Assembly: GCA_028683025.1 (NCBI GenBank)
Contig: JAJRAB010000094.1
Location: 1 to 15,259, forward strand
Length of the DNA: 15,259 nt
From: Candidatus Methanomethylicus sp.
GTDB lineage: Archaea; Thermoproteota; Methanomethylicia; Methanomethylicales; Methanomethylicaceae
Direction: 5' to 3'
Part shown: piece by piece, positions 13,716-15,259 of the stretch
How the letters are laid out: each line of letters begins with the position of its first letter
Numbering within the stretch: position 1 is the stretch's first letter
Program-made: the position numbers and the translations under genes
The notes under the pieces: generated by a model
The model's input: only the letters and a program-made list of their open reading frames with translations
Database searches by the model: none
Told to the model about the DNA's origin: nothing

Positions 13716-13752
13716 TCTTTCCCTTCTTTTTACTTTTTCTAGTTTTTTTCTT
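13716..13752 (+). terminator. T-tracts after L30
   Basis: A pyrimidine-rich stretch with runs of three to seven T starts seven bases past the rpl30 stop and continues to 13752. A further run of seven T lies at 13803-13809. This is the strongest T-rich region in the window and the best candidate for an archaeal intrinsic terminator. The gap 13710-13899 contains no gene. Confidence 0.55.
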
Positions 13753-13845
13753 AGCTCATCGGAAAACCAGGCCGATTGGAAAAATTATTGCAAAGTTTTG
13801 CCTTTTTTTCACTTTGGCACATTTGCAGGCAGGGATAAAAAGTAA

Positions 13846-13857
13846 GATATTTAAGAT
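13846..13857 (+). promoter_or_regulatory. TATA box for the L15-SecY unit
   Basis: GATATTTAAGAT lies about 50 bases before the rpl15 ATG, a spacing close to that of the rpl3 promoter. The expected transcription start is near 13878, leaving a leader of about 20 bases with GTGGTG (13887-13892) as ribosome-binding site. An A-rich segment precedes it (GATAAAAAG, 13834-13842) and may be a BRE or a second TATA-like box. Confidence 0.5.
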
Positions 13858-13899
13858 AGGCGCAGTTTTTGTATTCGCTAATCATAGTGGTGTTTACAG

Positions 13900-14334
13900 A
13901 TGGTAGTCAGAAGAGATCGTAAAGTTCGCAGGCAACGCGGCTCCAGGCTATATGGATGGGGAACCATTGGACAGCACAGAAAATCCGGAATGCGTGGAGG
14001 ATTTGGAGAAGCTGGAAAGCACAAGCACAAATGGAGCTACGTCACTACCTACGAGAAAGATCATTTTGGTAAAAATGGTTTTGTAAGGCCATCAGCCGTA
14101 ATTCAGGAAGTGGCGGCTATCAACGTTGGCTCAATATCTGCCCTTATTCAGGGAAAAGTTCTTTCCCAGGACGAGAAGGGAAGGGCAATGTTGAATCTTT
14201 CAGAGTTTGGCTTTGACAAAATGCTAGGCTCTGGAAAGATTGACTTTCCGATAGTTGTTAAGGCAACCAGCATAACTGAGCTGGCAAAGAAAAAGATCAC
14301 AGAAGCGGGCGGAGAAGTAGTACAAGCTGAGTGA
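13900..14334 (+). CDS. rpl15: Large-subunit ribosomal protein uL15
   Basis: L15 is a late-assembly 50S protein with a long basic N-terminal extension. The product is 144 residues. VVRRDRKVRRQRGSRLYGWGTIGQHRKSGMRGGFGEAGKHKHKWSY at the start is the archaeal/eukaryotic-type extension, followed by the globular domain (INVGSISALI, DFPIVVKATSITELAKKKITEAGGEVV). The ATG at 13900 follows GTGGTG. It is the first gene of the third unit and is followed by secY after seven bases, the canonical spc-operon end. Confidence 0.97.
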   Translation: MVVRRDRKVRRQRGSRLYGWGTIGQHRKSGMRGGFGEAGKHKHKWSYVTTYEKDHFGKNGFVRPSAVIQEVAAINVGSISALIQGKVLSQDEKGRAMLNLSEFGFDKMLGSGKIDFPIVVKATSITELAKKKITEAGGEVVQAE

Positions 14335-14341
14335 AGGCTCC

Positions 14342-15259
14342 ATGGCCCGCATTTTGGAGTTAATGGATCCGATAGTGCGGCGGCTTCCTGAAATTCCAAA
14401 GCCGCAACGCAAGGTAAACCTGAAGGAGAAGGCACTCTGGACAATAATTGCCCTAGCTATTTACCTCGTCATGGCAGAGATACCCATGTATGGGGTTCCC
14501 TATTTCCAAACTGGTTATGAGCAATTCTTCTTCTACAGAGTGATTTTCGCATCAAAGAAAGGTTCATTGATGGAACTTGGAATCGGACCCATTGTCACTG
14601 CGGGCCTCATAATGCAGATCCTTGCTGGCTCAAAGATACTCAATGTTAACATGTCTAACCCCAAGGATAGGGGTTTGTTCACAGGTACCCAGAAAGTTCT
14701 TGCGGTAGCTATGACCGCATTCGAAGGATTAGCCTATATTTGGGGAGGCTCATACGGAACCACTACGCCTCTCATTGGTGGATTAATCCTAGGGCAGCTT
14801 GTGGCAGTTGGAATTATTGTTATGCTTCTGGACGAAATGATACAAAAGGGATGGGGCCTTGGAAGTGGAGTGAGCCTTTTCATCCTCGCAGGAGTTGCGC
14901 AACAGGTAATTTGGTTGACATTTTCACCGATTGGTCCATTGGCTGACGGCAAATCCCTTGGCGCTATAGTGGCTCTGTTCCAGACGATGTTGAGTGGTGA
15001 AAACATCCTCTCCGCCTTTTCACGATATCCGTACCCTGACATGACCGGTTTTCTGGCCATGATATTGGTGTTCTTTGTGGCGGTTTACCTGGAAGGAATG
15101 AAAATTGAAATCCCTGTTGCCTATGCCAAATACGGGGGAATGCGGGCAAAGATCCCTCTAAAATTCATGTATGTCTCAAACATTCCAATTATCCTCGCAT
15201 CCGCCTTGTTTGCAAACTTCTACTTGTTGGGACAGGTCCTCTGGACTAATTTCAATCCC
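14342..15259 (+). CDS. secY: Protein translocase subunit SecY (5' part; cut by the window end)
   Basis: SecY is the channel of the Sec translocon in the cytoplasmic membrane; it moves or inserts nascent proteins. The visible 306 residues are about two thirds of an archaeal SecY. The first membrane segment spans about 31-50, the plug and second segment lie at about 62-93 (FFFYRVIFASKKGSLMELGIGPIVTAGLIMQIL), and further segments appear near 117-135, 143-164 and 176-195. The GLGSGVSLFI signature is at 172-181, and PLKFMYVSNIPIILASALFANFYLL at 272-296 is the conserved C-half region. The frame is open with no stop to the window edge. The ATG at 14342 lies seven bases past the rpl15 stop with GTGAAGG (14331-14337) upstream. 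Its position after L15 is canonical. Confidence 0.96.
   Translation, partial: MARILELMDPIVRRLPEIPKPQRKVNLKEKALWTIIALAIYLVMAEIPMYGVPYFQTGYEQFFFYRVIFASKKGSLMELGIGPIVTAGLIMQILAGSKILNVNMSNPKDRGLFTGTQKVLAVAMTAFEGLAYIWGGSYGTTTPLIGGLILGQLVAVGIIVMLLDEMIQKGWGLGSGVSLFILAGVAQQVIWLTFSPIGPLADGKSLGAIVALFQTMLSGENILSAFSRYPYPDMTGFLAMILVFFVAVYLEGMKIEIPVAYAKYGGMRAKIPLKFMYVSNIPIILASALFANFYLLGQVLWTNFNP

Noticed and set aside
1..15259. CRISPR arrays, tRNA or rRNA genes, insertion sequences, toxin-antitoxin or defence systems
   Set aside because: I saw no repeat-spacer pattern, cloverleaf sequence, transposase or terminal repeats. From 2488 onward the window is densely packed conserved housekeeping genes, leaving little room for a hidden system.

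Overview
The window comes from an archaeal chromosome and holds most of the conserved S10/spc-type ribosomal-protein supercluster. Several proteins belong only to the archaeal/eukaryotic ribosome (S4e, L19e, L32e). The RNase P protein Rpp29 is embedded in the array, SecY is of the archaeal type, promoters look like TATA boxes followed by short leaders, and Shine-Dalgarno sequences are of the GGTGAT/GGAGG type. I cannot fix the phylum. The gene order fits both TACK archaea and many Euryarchaeota, and the proteins are not acidic enough overall to suggest a halophile.

Layout. Positions 1-680 hold one minus-strand gene for a small cysteine-rich protein of unknown function (97-468), a strong hairpin beyond its 3' end, and an intergenic region with a second hairpin. 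A two-CBS-domain protein follows (705-1187, +), then a T-rich stretch. A TATA box and good ribosome-binding site next precede a 25-codon ORF (1443-1520) and a SPOUT-family putative RNA methyltransferase (1541-2380), the usual upstream neighbour of rpl3 in archaea.

From 2488 to the right edge the genes are all on the plus strand: L3-L4-L23-L2-S19 // L22-S3-L29-Rpp29-S17-L14-L24-S4e-L5-S14-S8-L6-L32e-L19e-L18-S5-L30 // L15-SecY (cut by the window end). The // marks are gaps of about 140 and 190 bases. Each has T-tracts (probable terminators) followed by a TATA-like box, so I read the cluster as at least three transcription units. Within units the genes are separated by a few bases or overlap by 4 bases (ATGA), which implies translational coupling. 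Several starts are non-AUG (TTG for S3, L24 and S5; GTG for S17 and L19e). S14 (55 residues) and the truncated SecY are clear in the sequence although short or open-ended.

The genes supply 22 ribosomal proteins of both subunits, the tRNA 5'-maturation cofactor Rpp29, a probable rRNA-modifying enzyme, and the translocon channel that receives nascent membrane proteins. I found no tRNA, rRNA, CRISPR array, insertion sequence or defence system. This is mostly an ordinary housekeeping region. The items most worth a second look are the 25-codon ORF with its own expression signals, the Cys-rich orphan, the two intergenic hairpins, the two operon breaks, and the acidic tail on L32e.
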